Source of the DNA: an uncultured Flavobacteriaceae bacterium
GTDB lineage: Bacteria > Bacteroidota > Bacteroidia > Flavobacteriales > Flavobacteriaceae
Direction of reading: 5' to 3'
DNA length: 16,614 bases
Assembly (NCBI GenBank): GCA_947311745.1
Contig: CAMZLT010000199.1
Coordinates: 1 to 16,614 of the forward strand
In this document: in pieces, positions 6,735 to 13,570 of the stretch
Layout of the letters: the number at the start of each line of letters is the position of its first letter
Position numbering within the stretch: position 1 is the first letter of the stretch
Translations under genes and position numbers: made by a program
The notes under the pieces: generated by a model
The model's input: the letters and a program-made list of their open reading frames with translations, nothing else
Told to the model about the DNA's origin: nothing
Databases searched by the model: none

Positions 6735-7148
6735 TTATCCATTAGCACAATCGCTTAATAAAGTGCTTCTAACTTCTGCCCAAGTTTGTCCGTCTAACGG
6801 AACTTGTATCGCTGATGTAGCACCTACTTTATAGGTGTAAAAATCATCACCAGGTAAGTAACAATATTCTGTATCGGTTGCGTTACAGGTAAAACAATCA
6901 ATTTGCGGACCATTAATACATTCGTTTTCTAGTTCTATTTTGATATTAGACCAATATTGTCCGTTTAACGGAATGTTAGTTGTTGCTCCACCATTTACCG
7001 AAACGGTGTAAAAATCGGCACCTTCGGCAATACAATATTCGGTTAAGGTGTTTTCACAAGTGTAGCATTCTTGATTTATAGTATCATCTGCTCCACACGA
7101 AGTTATTAGTAATAAGGTAAGAATCAGATATAAAAATGTATTTTTCAT
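6735..7148 (-). CDS. Lipoprotein with two cysteine-patterned repeats
   Basis: The 137-residue product has a lipoprotein signal ending LITS-C at residue 18, then GADD, which may direct it to the cell surface as in other Bacteroidota lipoproteins. The whole mature part is two copies of one domain, residues 28-77 and 85-134. The four cysteines repeat at exactly 57 residues' distance (28/85, 31/88, 39/96, 77/134), as CxxC-x7-C-x37-C. Shared blocks are TEYC, G(A/D)DFYT, IPL(N/D)GQ or VPLDGQ, W and a final acidic-Cys. I know no named family with this exact pattern. Two disulfides per repeat or metal binding by the CxxC are both possible. The gene has its own promoter and is divergent from the restriction endonuclease gene. 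It is a small secreted surface protein of unknown role. Confidence 0.8.
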   Translation of the reverse strand: MKNTFLYLILTLLLITSCGADDTINQECYTCENTLTEYCIAEGADFYTVSVNGGATTNIPLNGQYWSNIKIELENECINGPQIDCFTCNATDTEYCYLPGDDFYTYKVGATSAIQVPLDGQTWAEVRSTLLSDCANG

Positions 7149-7167
7149 ATAAATGGTTATTTGTTAG

Positions 7168-7175
7168 CAAATATA
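7168..7175 (-). promoter_or_regulatory. -7 box for the repeat lipoprotein gene
   Basis: On the minus strand the sequence reads TATATTTG, matching TAnnTTTG, and ends 19 nt before the ATG at 7148. Confidence 0.5.
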
Positions 7176-7216
7176 GGTAAAAAATGAGAAGTTTTGGGTT
7201 ATTTGTAATGAAGTGA

Positions 7217-7245
7217 TTTGTTTTTATGAAATTACTGTATCTTTG
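7217..7245 (+). promoter_or_regulatory. Promoter of the restriction-modification operon
   Basis: TTTG (7217-7220) and TATCTTTG (7238-7245) are 17 nt apart. The expected transcription start is about 7250-7252, which places an ATG at 7252 almost exactly at the 5' end of the mRNA and the endonuclease GTG about 20 nt in. No other promoter is seen before the methyltransferase gene, so both genes should share this one. Confidence 0.7.
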
Positions 7246-7251
7246 TGAAAA

Positions 7252-7269
7252 ATGAGTGAATTATATTAG
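7252..7269 (+). other. Five-codon mini-ORF (MSELY) abutting the endonuclease start
   Basis: ATG AGT GAA TTA TAT TAG is in the same frame as, and directly followed by, the endonuclease GTG codon. A ribosome that starts here stops one codon before the nuclease reading frame opens. It may lower nuclease translation or allow re-initiation. Alternatively, TAG is a nonsense change in an ATG-started gene. Confidence 0.4.
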
Positions 7270-8166
7270 GTGCATACGAAAAATAAAATACCAGCAATAT
7301 TCGAAATTCCGCAATCGGAATTAAAAGAATTAGACAAACTAATAAAGTCTTATAGAAAAAAACATATACGAAACTCACAAGAAATAGTAGATAAAGTTTT
7401 TAAAGAAAACCCTTCCATACTTCCGAAAATAAAAAATGGAAATGTTAGTAAATCTATTGCTGCATTGCGAAAAATTGTTTGGGACGAATATTTACTAGAT
7501 GAAGTTGCATTTAATGTTGTTTTAATGAAAGATTTGTATAAAATTTTAGATACACCAAAACAAATTTTAGATTTATTATTTACAAATAAAGTAACCGAAT
7601 TAAAAGGCGAAAAATTAAAGACAGAAATTGTAAAACTCTGTGGAGAATATGCAGGTAGAATTTTCCCATATATTTATAAAATTTCGTTGAGTAATACAAA
7701 TTCGCGTCGTTCAAGAGCAGGAAAAACATTTGAAGCAATAATTTATAAAATTTACGATTGTTTGGATTATACTTTTGATTCGCAAAGTAAAGTAGGTAGA
7801 AAAATTTTTACAGAATTAGGTTTGGGTAAAAAAGTAGATTCGATTTTGCCAAACATAAAGGCATATGAAAAACGCAGAAATAAAACGATTATAGGAACAA
7901 TGAAAACTTCTTTACGTGAACGTTGGCAAGAAGTAGCAGAGGAAATTGAACGAACTAAAATTCCTGAAATTCATTTATTAACAGCAGATGAATCTATATC
8001 TAAAAACAAAGCACAAGAAATGAGTAATCATAATATTATTGTAGTTGCTTATGATTGGATTGCCAATTCTGAATCGTTAAATGAAATGAAAAATATTATA
8101 AGTTTTGAGGAATATTTATTTGAAGAAATACCGTCAATTTTAAAATTTTGGACTAAAAATGGATGA
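7270..8166 (+). CDS. Type II restriction endonuclease, EcoRII/Ecl18kI type
   Basis: This is a predicted DNA endonuclease of 298 residues, close to the length of Ecl18kI. The C-terminal half shows a PD-(D/E)XK core: RRSRAGKTFE with E155, then D190 in KVDSILPN, K212 in GTMKTS and E225 in EVAEE. The spacings E-35-D-22-K-13-E equal those I recall for the Ecl18kI active site (E125, D160, K182, E195). R216-E217-R218 falls at K+4 to K+6, where that family has the Arg-Glu-Arg triplet that reads the CC/GG bases. A CCNGG, CCWGG or CCGG target is therefore the best guess. The N-terminal half is mainly helical and unassigned. GTG at 7270 is the only plausible start: TAG lies directly before it, and the next in-frame ATG (residue 86) would remove the helical domain. 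The last 8 bp overlap the methyltransferase gene. Confidence 0.88.
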   Translation: MHTKNKIPAIFEIPQSELKELDKLIKSYRKKHIRNSQEIVDKVFKENPSILPKIKNGNVSKSIAALRKIVWDEYLLDEVAFNVVLMKDLYKILDTPKQILDLLFTNKVTELKGEKLKTEIVKLCGEYAGRIFPYIYKISLSNTNSRRSRAGKTFEAIIYKIYDCLDYTFDSQSKVGRKIFTELGLGKKVDSILPNIKAYEKRRNKTIIGTMKTSLRERWQEVAEEIERTKIPEIHLLTADESISKNKAQEMSNHNIIVVAYDWIANSESLNEMKNIISFEEYLFEEIPSILKFWTKNG

Positions 8167-9139
8167 TAAAATCAAAATAATTGATCTTTTTGCAGGAATT
8201 GGAGGGATACGATTGGGTTTTGAAAACGCTTCAAAACATACTATTAAATGTGTTTTTACAAGTGAATGGGATAAATTTTCTCAACAAACCTATTTAGCTA
8301 ATTTTAATGATTTTAAAGTGTATGGTGATATTACGCAAATTGATGAAAACTTAATTCCTAATCACGATATTTTATTAGCTGGTTTTCCTTGTCAACCATT
8401 CTCACAAGCAGGACTCAAAAAAGGATTTTCAGACACAAGAGGTACTTTATTTTTTGATATTGAAAGAATTTTAAGTAGTAAAAAACCACAAATGTTTTTA
8501 TTAGAAAATGTGAAACAATTGCGTGGACATGATAAAGGAAGAACCTTAGAAATTATTTTAAAACATCTTAAACAAATTGGATATAATAATGTGCAATACA
8601 AAGTATTACGGGCAAGAGATTTCGGACTTCCGCAAAATAGAGAACGTATTTATATTGTTGGTTTTTTAGATGATACTATTAATTTTGAATTTCCGAAACC
8701 TACATTTGAACCAACAAGAGTTGGCGAAATTTTAGAGAATAATGTAGATGAAAAATATACAATTTCAGATAAACTTTGGGCAGGACACCAAAGACGAAAA
8801 AGAGAAAATAAGTTAAAAGGACGAGGTTTTGGTTATGGTATGGTAACTGAAAATTCTGAATACACAAATACAATATCCGCAAGATATTATAAAGATGGAA
8901 GCGAAATATTAATTTACCAAGAAGGTAAAAATCCAAGAAAATTAACACCACGAGAAGCTGCAAGATTACAAGGATTTCCAGATACATTTAAAATTCCTGT
9001 ATCCAATACACAAGCATATCGACAATTTGGTAATAGTGTTCCTGTTAAAGTAGTAGAAAAAGTAGCAGAGCAAATGCTTAAACATATAAAGTTACCTAGC
9101 AAAAATAAAAAACAAATAGTGGTAAATAGTATTGATTAA
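8159..9139 (+). CDS. DNA (cytosine-5-)-methyltransferase of the R-M system
   Basis: This enzyme transfers a methyl group from S-adenosylmethionine to cytosine C5 and protects host DNA from the partner endonuclease. The 326 residues carry the family motifs in order: I DLFAGIGGIRLG (9-20), IV GFPCQPFSQAG with catalytic C78 (75-85), VI ENV (116-118), VIII QNRER (159-163), IX REAARLQGFPD (265-275) and X QFGNSVPVKVV (289-299). The target-recognition region (about 180-258) includes GRGFGYGMV and TISARYYKDGSEIL. These are blocks I associate with methylases of CCGG and CCNGG-type sites, agreeing with the endonuclease motif. The start ATG overlaps the endonuclease stop as ATGGATGA, which suggests translational coupling. 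No controller (C) protein gene is present. The gene ends convergent with the LuxE-like gene. Confidence 0.95.
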   Translation: MDDKIKIIDLFAGIGGIRLGFENASKHTIKCVFTSEWDKFSQQTYLANFNDFKVYGDITQIDENLIPNHDILLAGFPCQPFSQAGLKKGFSDTRGTLFFDIERILSSKKPQMFLLENVKQLRGHDKGRTLEIILKHLKQIGYNNVQYKVLRARDFGLPQNRERIYIVGFLDDTINFEFPKPTFEPTRVGEILENNVDEKYTISDKLWAGHQRRKRENKLKGRGFGYGMVTENSEYTNTISARYYKDGSEILIYQEGKNPRKLTPREAARLQGFPDTFKIPVSNTQAYRQFGNSVPVKVVEKVAEQMLKHIKLPSKNKKQIVVNSID

Positions 9140-9157
9140 CACGAAATAATTCGGCGA

Positions 9158-10135
9158 CTACTCCACCATCAAATTACAACCTCTAATATCCGAATTATCG
9201 AATCTACCTAAAATCTCAAAAGTATTATTAGTTACAGTTTTTCCTAAATCTTGTGTAGCAATAAATGAACAAGAATTTACATTTGCTAGATCGATAATAT
9301 TAATACCTCCTGTTTTGTTATTTGGTAAAATTTGTAAGGCATCCTCGGTATTTCGAATTAAAATTTTCATCCAATTTGGCGTTTTGAAAACACCGTTTCC
9401 GTTAGAATATGATTGACTTAAAAGCTCTGTCATACCATATTCCGAATGAATTTTAGAAACACCAAAACCATTTTTTAAAAGCTCGTGTAATTCGGCACGG
9501 ATAATTTCTTTTCGTCTGCCTTTCATACCTCCAGTTTCCATAATAATGGTGTTTTTTAATTGAAAAGTATGTTTTTCGATTAAATCGAGTAAAGCAAACG
9601 AAACACCAATGAGCAATATTTTTTCGTCTTTCGCATCTAATTCGGTTAATTTTTTAGATAATTCGTCTAAATTATTAAGATAAAATCCACTTTCTTTTTT
9701 ATTGGTTTGTTTACTTAATTCCGAAACCATATATACCAAAGACGAACCGTTTCGCTCTAAATAATTAGGTAGCAAAGCTAAAATAGTGTATTCAGTTACG
9801 TCTCCATAAAAATAGTTAAACCCTTTAGTAAAGCTATTTTTATAAAAATCTATATCCGTTACAAAATGTTTGCTTAATTGCATACCTGTTGTACCACTAC
9901 TGTAAAATATTTCCTTAACGGAAGCATTTGTTGAAACAATTTTATGCGTTTTAAAAAATTGAATTGGTAAAAACGGAATACTTTCTATCTGTGTAACACT
10001 ATCTATATCTATATTAAGGTATTTAATAAATTCACGATATACTAGATTATTTCTTGCTTGAAATCTAAAAATATCTAGTGCATGAGTTGTAAAATCCGCT
10101 TCGGTTTTAATATTAAAAATAGTTGTGAAATCCAT
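9158..10135 (-). CDS. LuxE-like acyl-activating enzyme
   Basis: The 325-residue protein resembles the LuxE acyl-protein synthetase family, members of the adenylate-forming (ANL) superfamily that activate an acyl group as acyl-AMP. The marks are FLPIQFFKTHKI (55-66), the P-loop YSSGTTG (78-84), ETGGMKGRRKE (200-210), SEYGMTELLSQ (231-241) and the C-terminal GRFDNSDIRGC (310-320) that stands in for the usual hinge. It lacks the large C-terminal lid of full-length ligases, as is normal for this family. No luxC-type reductase is adjacent. The neighbour across the promoter region is an aldehyde dehydrogenase. A role in cell-surface or secondary lipid metabolism is possible, since LuxE-like proteins are common in Bacteroidota without bioluminescence. 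The substrate is not predictable here. Confidence 0.82.
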   Translation of the reverse strand: MDFTTIFNIKTEADFTTHALDIFRFQARNNLVYREFIKYLNIDIDSVTQIESIPFLPIQFFKTHKIVSTNASVKEIFYSSGTTGMQLSKHFVTDIDFYKNSFTKGFNYFYGDVTEYTILALLPNYLERNGSSLVYMVSELSKQTNKKESGFYLNNLDELSKKLTELDAKDEKILLIGVSFALLDLIEKHTFQLKNTIIMETGGMKGRRKEIIRAELHELLKNGFGVSKIHSEYGMTELLSQSYSNGNGVFKTPNWMKILIRNTEDALQILPNNKTGGINIIDLANVNSCSFIATQDLGKTVTNNTFEILGRFDNSDIRGCNLMVE

Positions 10136-10152
10136 TAAAAATTAAATATCAG

Positions 10153-10160
10153 CAAAATTA
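10153..10160 (-). promoter_or_regulatory. -7 box for the LuxE-like gene
   Basis: Read on the minus strand this is TAATTTTG, an exact TAnnTTTG match, 17 nt before the ATG at 10135. Confidence 0.5.
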
Positions 10161-10192
10161 CACTTTATTTAAGAATCTGTATATTTATTAAG

Positions 10193-10221
10193 TTGAAAAT
10201 AGGAAATAATTCGTATTTTTG
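10193..10221 (+). promoter_or_regulatory. Promoter of the aldehyde dehydrogenase gene
   Basis: TTG (10193-10195) and TATTTTTG (10214-10221) are separated by 18 nt. The ATG follows 27 nt downstream at 10249. It is divergent from the LuxE-like promoter about 50 bp away. Confidence 0.65.
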
Positions 10222-10248
10222 TAAAAATTAATAAGCAAAATTTAAACA

Positions 10249-11796
10249 ATGGCAAATACAACATTTGATATAAAAAAAGTATTAGAACAATTAGGCGTTA
10301 GAGACGTTAATAACGGAACATCAACAGGTTCTAAAAGTTACGGATCTGGTGCGTTAATCGAATCTTTTTCTCCAGTAGATGGAAAATATATTGGTAAAGT
10401 AAGTACTACAACTCCTGAAGAATTTGAAACAGTAATTGAAACGGCAAAAACTGCATTTAAAGAATTTAGACAAATACCTTCGCCAAAAAGAGGAGAACTA
10501 GTAAGACAATTTGGTGATAAATTACGAGAATTAAAACAACCATTAGGTGAATTAGTTTCGTATGAAATGGGTAAATCCTTACAAGAAGGTTTAGGTGAAG
10601 TACAAGAAATGATTGATATTTGTGATTTTGCTGTTGGCTTATCTAGACAATTATACGGATTTACCATGCATTCCGAAAGACCAGGACACAGAATGTATGA
10701 TCAATATCATCCTTTAGGAATTGTAGGTATTATATCTGCATTTAACTTTCCTGTAGCAGTTTGGGCTTGGAATACCGCTTTGGCATGGATTGCAGGTGAT
10801 GTTTGTATATGGAAACCTTCCGAAAAAGTACCTTTATGTAGTATTGCATGTCAAAATATTATTGCCGATGTATTAAAAGAAAACGATATGCCAGAAGGTA
10901 TTTCAAATATTATAAATGGCGATTATAAAGTTGGAGAAATGTTAACTTCAAATAAAAATGTACCATTAATATCTGCTACTGGTTCGATACGAATGGGTAA
11001 AATTGTAGCACAAGAAGTAGCAAAAAGACTAGGTAAAAGTTTGTTAGAATTAGGAGGAAACAATGCAATTATCATCACACCAAGTGCCGATTTAGATATG
11101 ACAATTATAGGAGCTTTATTCGGAGCTGTTGGTACTGCAGGACAACGTTGTACATCAACAAGACGATTAATTATCCACGAAGATGTATATAATGAAGTAC
11201 GCGATAAACTAGTTTCTGCTTACGGACAATTAAAAATAGGAAGTTCTTTAGACCAATCCAATCATATCGGACCACTTATCGATACACAAGCAGTTGAAAT
11301 TTATTTAGATGCAATTAAAAAAGTAAAAGAACAAGGTGGAAAAATGTTAGTAGAGGGAAAACAATTAACTGGCGAAGGTTACGAAAGCGGTTGTTACGTT
11401 TCACCAAGTATTGCTGAGGTTGAAAACCATTACCAAATAGTACAAGACGAAACTTTTGCTCCATTATTATATTTAATTAAATATTCAGGCGAAGTAGATA
11501 ACGCAATTGCTTTACAAAATGGCGTAGTACAAGGATTGTCCTCTGCAATTATGACAAATAATATGCGTGAGTCTGAAAAATTCTTATCCTATGCAGGTTC
11601 AGATTGTGGTATTGCAAATGTAAATATCGGAACATCAGGTGCTGAAATTGGAGGTGCTTTTGGTGGAGAAAAAGAAACTGGTGGTGGTAGAGAATCTGGT
11701 TCTGATGCATGGAAAGCTTATATGCGAAGACAAACAAACACCATAAATTATACTACAGAATTACCTTTAGCTCAAGGTATTAAATTTGAGTTTTAA
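10249..11796 (+). CDS. ALDH7-like aldehyde dehydrogenase
   Basis: This NAD(P)+-dependent aldehyde dehydrogenase has 515 residues, the usual length. Catalytic residues are in place: N166 in AFNFP, K189 in WKPSE, E267 in ELGGNN and the nucleophile C301 in GQRCTS. ELGGNNAIII and the C-terminal block NIGTSGAEIGGAFGGEKETG, followed by SDAWKAYMRRQT, are features of the ALDH7/AmaB branch. That branch oxidises alpha-aminoadipic semialdehyde (piperideine-6-carboxylate) in lysine breakdown. The substrate is inferred from branch resemblance only, and no other lysine-degradation gene is in the window. The gene is monocistronic: its own promoter lies upstream and a strong intrinsic terminator begins 29 bp after the stop. 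The divergent LuxE-like gene shares the intergenic control region. Confidence 0.9.
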   Translation: MANTTFDIKKVLEQLGVRDVNNGTSTGSKSYGSGALIESFSPVDGKYIGKVSTTTPEEFETVIETAKTAFKEFRQIPSPKRGELVRQFGDKLRELKQPLGELVSYEMGKSLQEGLGEVQEMIDICDFAVGLSRQLYGFTMHSERPGHRMYDQYHPLGIVGIISAFNFPVAVWAWNTALAWIAGDVCIWKPSEKVPLCSIACQNIIADVLKENDMPEGISNIINGDYKVGEMLTSNKNVPLISATGSIRMGKIVAQEVAKRLGKSLLELGGNNAIIITPSADLDMTIIGALFGAVGTAGQRCTSTRRLIIHEDVYNEVRDKLVSAYGQLKIGSSLDQSNHIGPLIDTQAVEIYLDAIKKVKEQGGKMLVEGKQLTGEGYESGCYVSPSIAEVENHYQIVQDETFAPLLYLIKYSGEVDNAIALQNGVVQGLSSAIMTNNMRESEKFLSYAGSDCGIANVNIGTSGAEIGGAFGGEKETGGGRESGSDAWKAYMRRQTNTINYTTELPLAQGIKFEF

Positions 11797-11825
11797 TGGA
11801 TGTTTTGTATATCATAAATTAAAAT

Positions 11826-11870
11826 AAAAATAGGGTTTTGCAAAGCAAAACTCTATTTTTTTATCTTTTT
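11826..11870 (+). terminator. Intrinsic terminator after the aldehyde dehydrogenase gene
   Basis: A 16-bp stem with one G-U pair (11826-11841 with 11845-11860) closes an AAA loop around the self-complementary TTTTGC/GCAAAA core. T-rich sequence follows (TT, A, TC, then eight T to 11873). The flanking A and T runs make it potentially bidirectional. Confidence 0.9.
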
Positions 11871-11898
11871 TTTGAAAGACAATTATTTTATAAATTTG
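11871..11898 (+). promoter_or_regulatory. Possible distal promoter of asnS
   Basis: TTTG (11871-11874) and TAAATTTG (11891-11898) are spaced by 16 nt, slightly short for the consensus. It would give a leader of about 65 nt and overlaps the U-tract of the preceding terminator. Confidence 0.35.
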
Positions 11899-11940
11899 TA
11901 AAAAAATCCCCTTCCAAATTCATAAATCATAAATAAAATT

Positions 11941-11948
11941 TATCTTTG
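11941..11948 (+). promoter_or_regulatory. Proximal -7 box of asnS
   Basis: TATCTTTG ends 21 nt before the asnS ATG at 11970. No TTTG is visible at -33. Confidence 0.5.
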
Positions 11949-11969
11949 TCGTTCTAAAAAAATAAGAAA

Positions 11970-13400
11970 ATGCATATATCGGTTGTAGAATTATTAAAAG
12001 GTGAAAAATTAAACCAAAAAATAGAATTAAAAGGTTGGGTACGAACTTTTAGAGCAAATCGTTTTATTGCTGTAAACGATGGTTCGACAATTAATAACAT
12101 ACAATGTGTAGTAGATTTTGAAAATACCGACGAATCTATTCTTAAAAAAGTAAATACAGGAGCTTCGGTTTGTGTAAAAGGAACACTTGTAGAAAGTTCT
12201 GGTAAAGGACAATCTGTAGAAATTCAAGTAGAAAATATTCAGGTTTTAGGCGAATCTAATCCAGAAGAATATCCAATTCAACCAAAAAAACACAGCTTTG
12301 AATTTTTACGTGAAAATGCACATTTACGTGTGCGTACCAATACCTTTAGTGCTGTTATGCGTTTGCGTTCTAATTTAGCTTTTGCAGTACATCAATATTT
12401 TGTAAAAAATGGTTTTTTCTATGTAAACACACCTATTATTACTGGTTCGGATGCTGAAGGTGCTGGAGAAATGTTTAAAGTTACAAACTTAAATCTAAAC
12501 GAAATTCCTAAAACCGACGAAGGAAAAATCGATTATAAACAAGATTTTTTTGGTAAAGAGACAAACCTTACCGTTTCTGGTCAGTTGGAAGGTGAAACCT
12601 ACGCAATGGCTTTGGGTAAAATTTATACTTTCGGACCAACATTTAGAGCTGAAAACTCTAATACCACAAGGCATTTATCTGAATTTTGGATGATAGAACC
12701 AGAAGTTGCCTTTAATGATTTAGATGCTAATATGGATTTGGCAGAAAATTTTATTCAATATGTAATTACGTATGTTTTAGAAAATTGCAAAGACGATTTA
12801 GCGTTTTTAGATACACGTTTAACTAAAGAGGAAAGTACAAAACCTAAAACAGAACGTAGCAATATGTCTTTGTTGGAAAAACTACAATTTGTAACCGAAA
12901 ATCAATTTAAACGAGTTAGTTATACCGAAGCAATTGATATTTTAAAAAACTCTAAACCTAATAAAAAGAAAAAATTCCAATTTCCTATTAACGATTGGGG
13001 AGCAGATTTACAATCCGAACATGAACGCTTTTTAGTAGAAAAACACTTTAAATGTCCTGTGATTTTATTTGATTATCCAGCAAACATAAAGGCATTTTAT
13101 ATGCGTATGAATGACGATGGAAAAACCGTACGAGCAATGGATGTATTATTTCCAGGAATTGGCGAAATAGTAGGAGGAAGCCAACGTGAAGAACGTTTAG
13201 ATGTGCTTAAAGAAAAAATGAAAGCAATTGGTGTAGATGAAAAAGAATTATGGTGGTATTTAGACACTAGAAAATTCGGAACAGCTGTACATAGTGGTTT
13301 CGGACTAGGATTTGAACGTTTAGTACAATTCGTTACTGGTATGAGTAATATCCGTGATGTAATTCCTTATCCAAGAACACCACAAAATGCCGAATTTTAA
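11970..13400 (+). CDS. asnS: Asparaginyl-tRNA synthetase
   Basis: This class IIb aminoacyl-tRNA synthetase charges tRNA(Asn). In 476 residues it has an N-terminal OB-fold anticodon-binding domain (about 1-105, including LKGWVRTFRANRFIAVNDGS). The catalytic domain holds motif 2, FRAENSNTTRH at 225-235 with EPE at 243-245, and motif 3, GFGLGFERL at 443-451. The ending RDVIPYPRTPQNAEF is typical of AsnRS rather than AspRS. A lineage-specific insert (about residues 175-198, NEIPKTDEGKIDYKQDFFGK) lies ahead of the NLTVSGQL block and is common in bacterial AsnRS. Length and motifs are intact. It has its own promoter and an intrinsic terminator downstream. Confidence 0.97.
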   Translation: MHISVVELLKGEKLNQKIELKGWVRTFRANRFIAVNDGSTINNIQCVVDFENTDESILKKVNTGASVCVKGTLVESSGKGQSVEIQVENIQVLGESNPEEYPIQPKKHSFEFLRENAHLRVRTNTFSAVMRLRSNLAFAVHQYFVKNGFFYVNTPIITGSDAEGAGEMFKVTNLNLNEIPKTDEGKIDYKQDFFGKETNLTVSGQLEGETYAMALGKIYTFGPTFRAENSNTTRHLSEFWMIEPEVAFNDLDANMDLAENFIQYVITYVLENCKDDLAFLDTRLTKEESTKPKTERSNMSLLEKLQFVTENQFKRVSYTEAIDILKNSKPNKKKKFQFPINDWGADLQSEHERFLVEKHFKCPVILFDYPANIKAFYMRMNDDGKTVRAMDVLFPGIGEIVGGSQREERLDVLKEKMKAIGVDEKELWWYLDTRKFGTAVHSGFGLGFERLVQFVTGMSNIRDVIPYPRTPQNAEF

Positions 13401-13460
13401 TTAAAAATAATAATGTGGTAGTAAATTTCGTGGGTTACCCCAATTAAAAGATATAAAATT

Positions 13461-13493
13461 AAATAGCTTTCTACATTAGAAAGCTATTTTTTT
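13461..13493 (+). terminator. Intrinsic terminator of asnS
   Basis: AAATAGCTTTCT (13461-13472) and AGAAAGCTATTT (13478-13489) form a perfect 12-bp stem with loop ACATT, followed by four T. It lies 60 bp after the asnS stop and before the rpoN promoter. Confidence 0.9.
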
Positions 13494-13503
13494 ATATAAA
13501 GAA

Positions 13504-13533
13504 TTGAAAATGCTTAAAAAAATTGTATTTTTG
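13504..13533 (+). promoter_or_regulatory. Promoter of rpoN
   Basis: TTG (13504-13506) and TATTTTTG (13526-13533) are spaced by exactly 19 nt, the consensus distance. The ATG is 37 nt further on. This is a housekeeping-sigma promoter, so rpoN expression is probably constitutive. Confidence 0.7.
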
Positions 13534-13570
13534 AAATAGAATCTATTCATTATATAAAGATTGCTAGAAT

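Noticed and set aside
7270..9139. Recent horizontal transfer of the R-M system by a mobile element
   Set aside because: R-M systems often move, but I see no terminal repeats, integrase, tRNA target or composition shift around it here.
13401..13460. GGGTTACCCC near 13433 as an operator or hairpin
   Set aside because: Only a 3-bp stem with a 3-nt loop, with no T-run or partner site. The real terminator is at 13461-13493.
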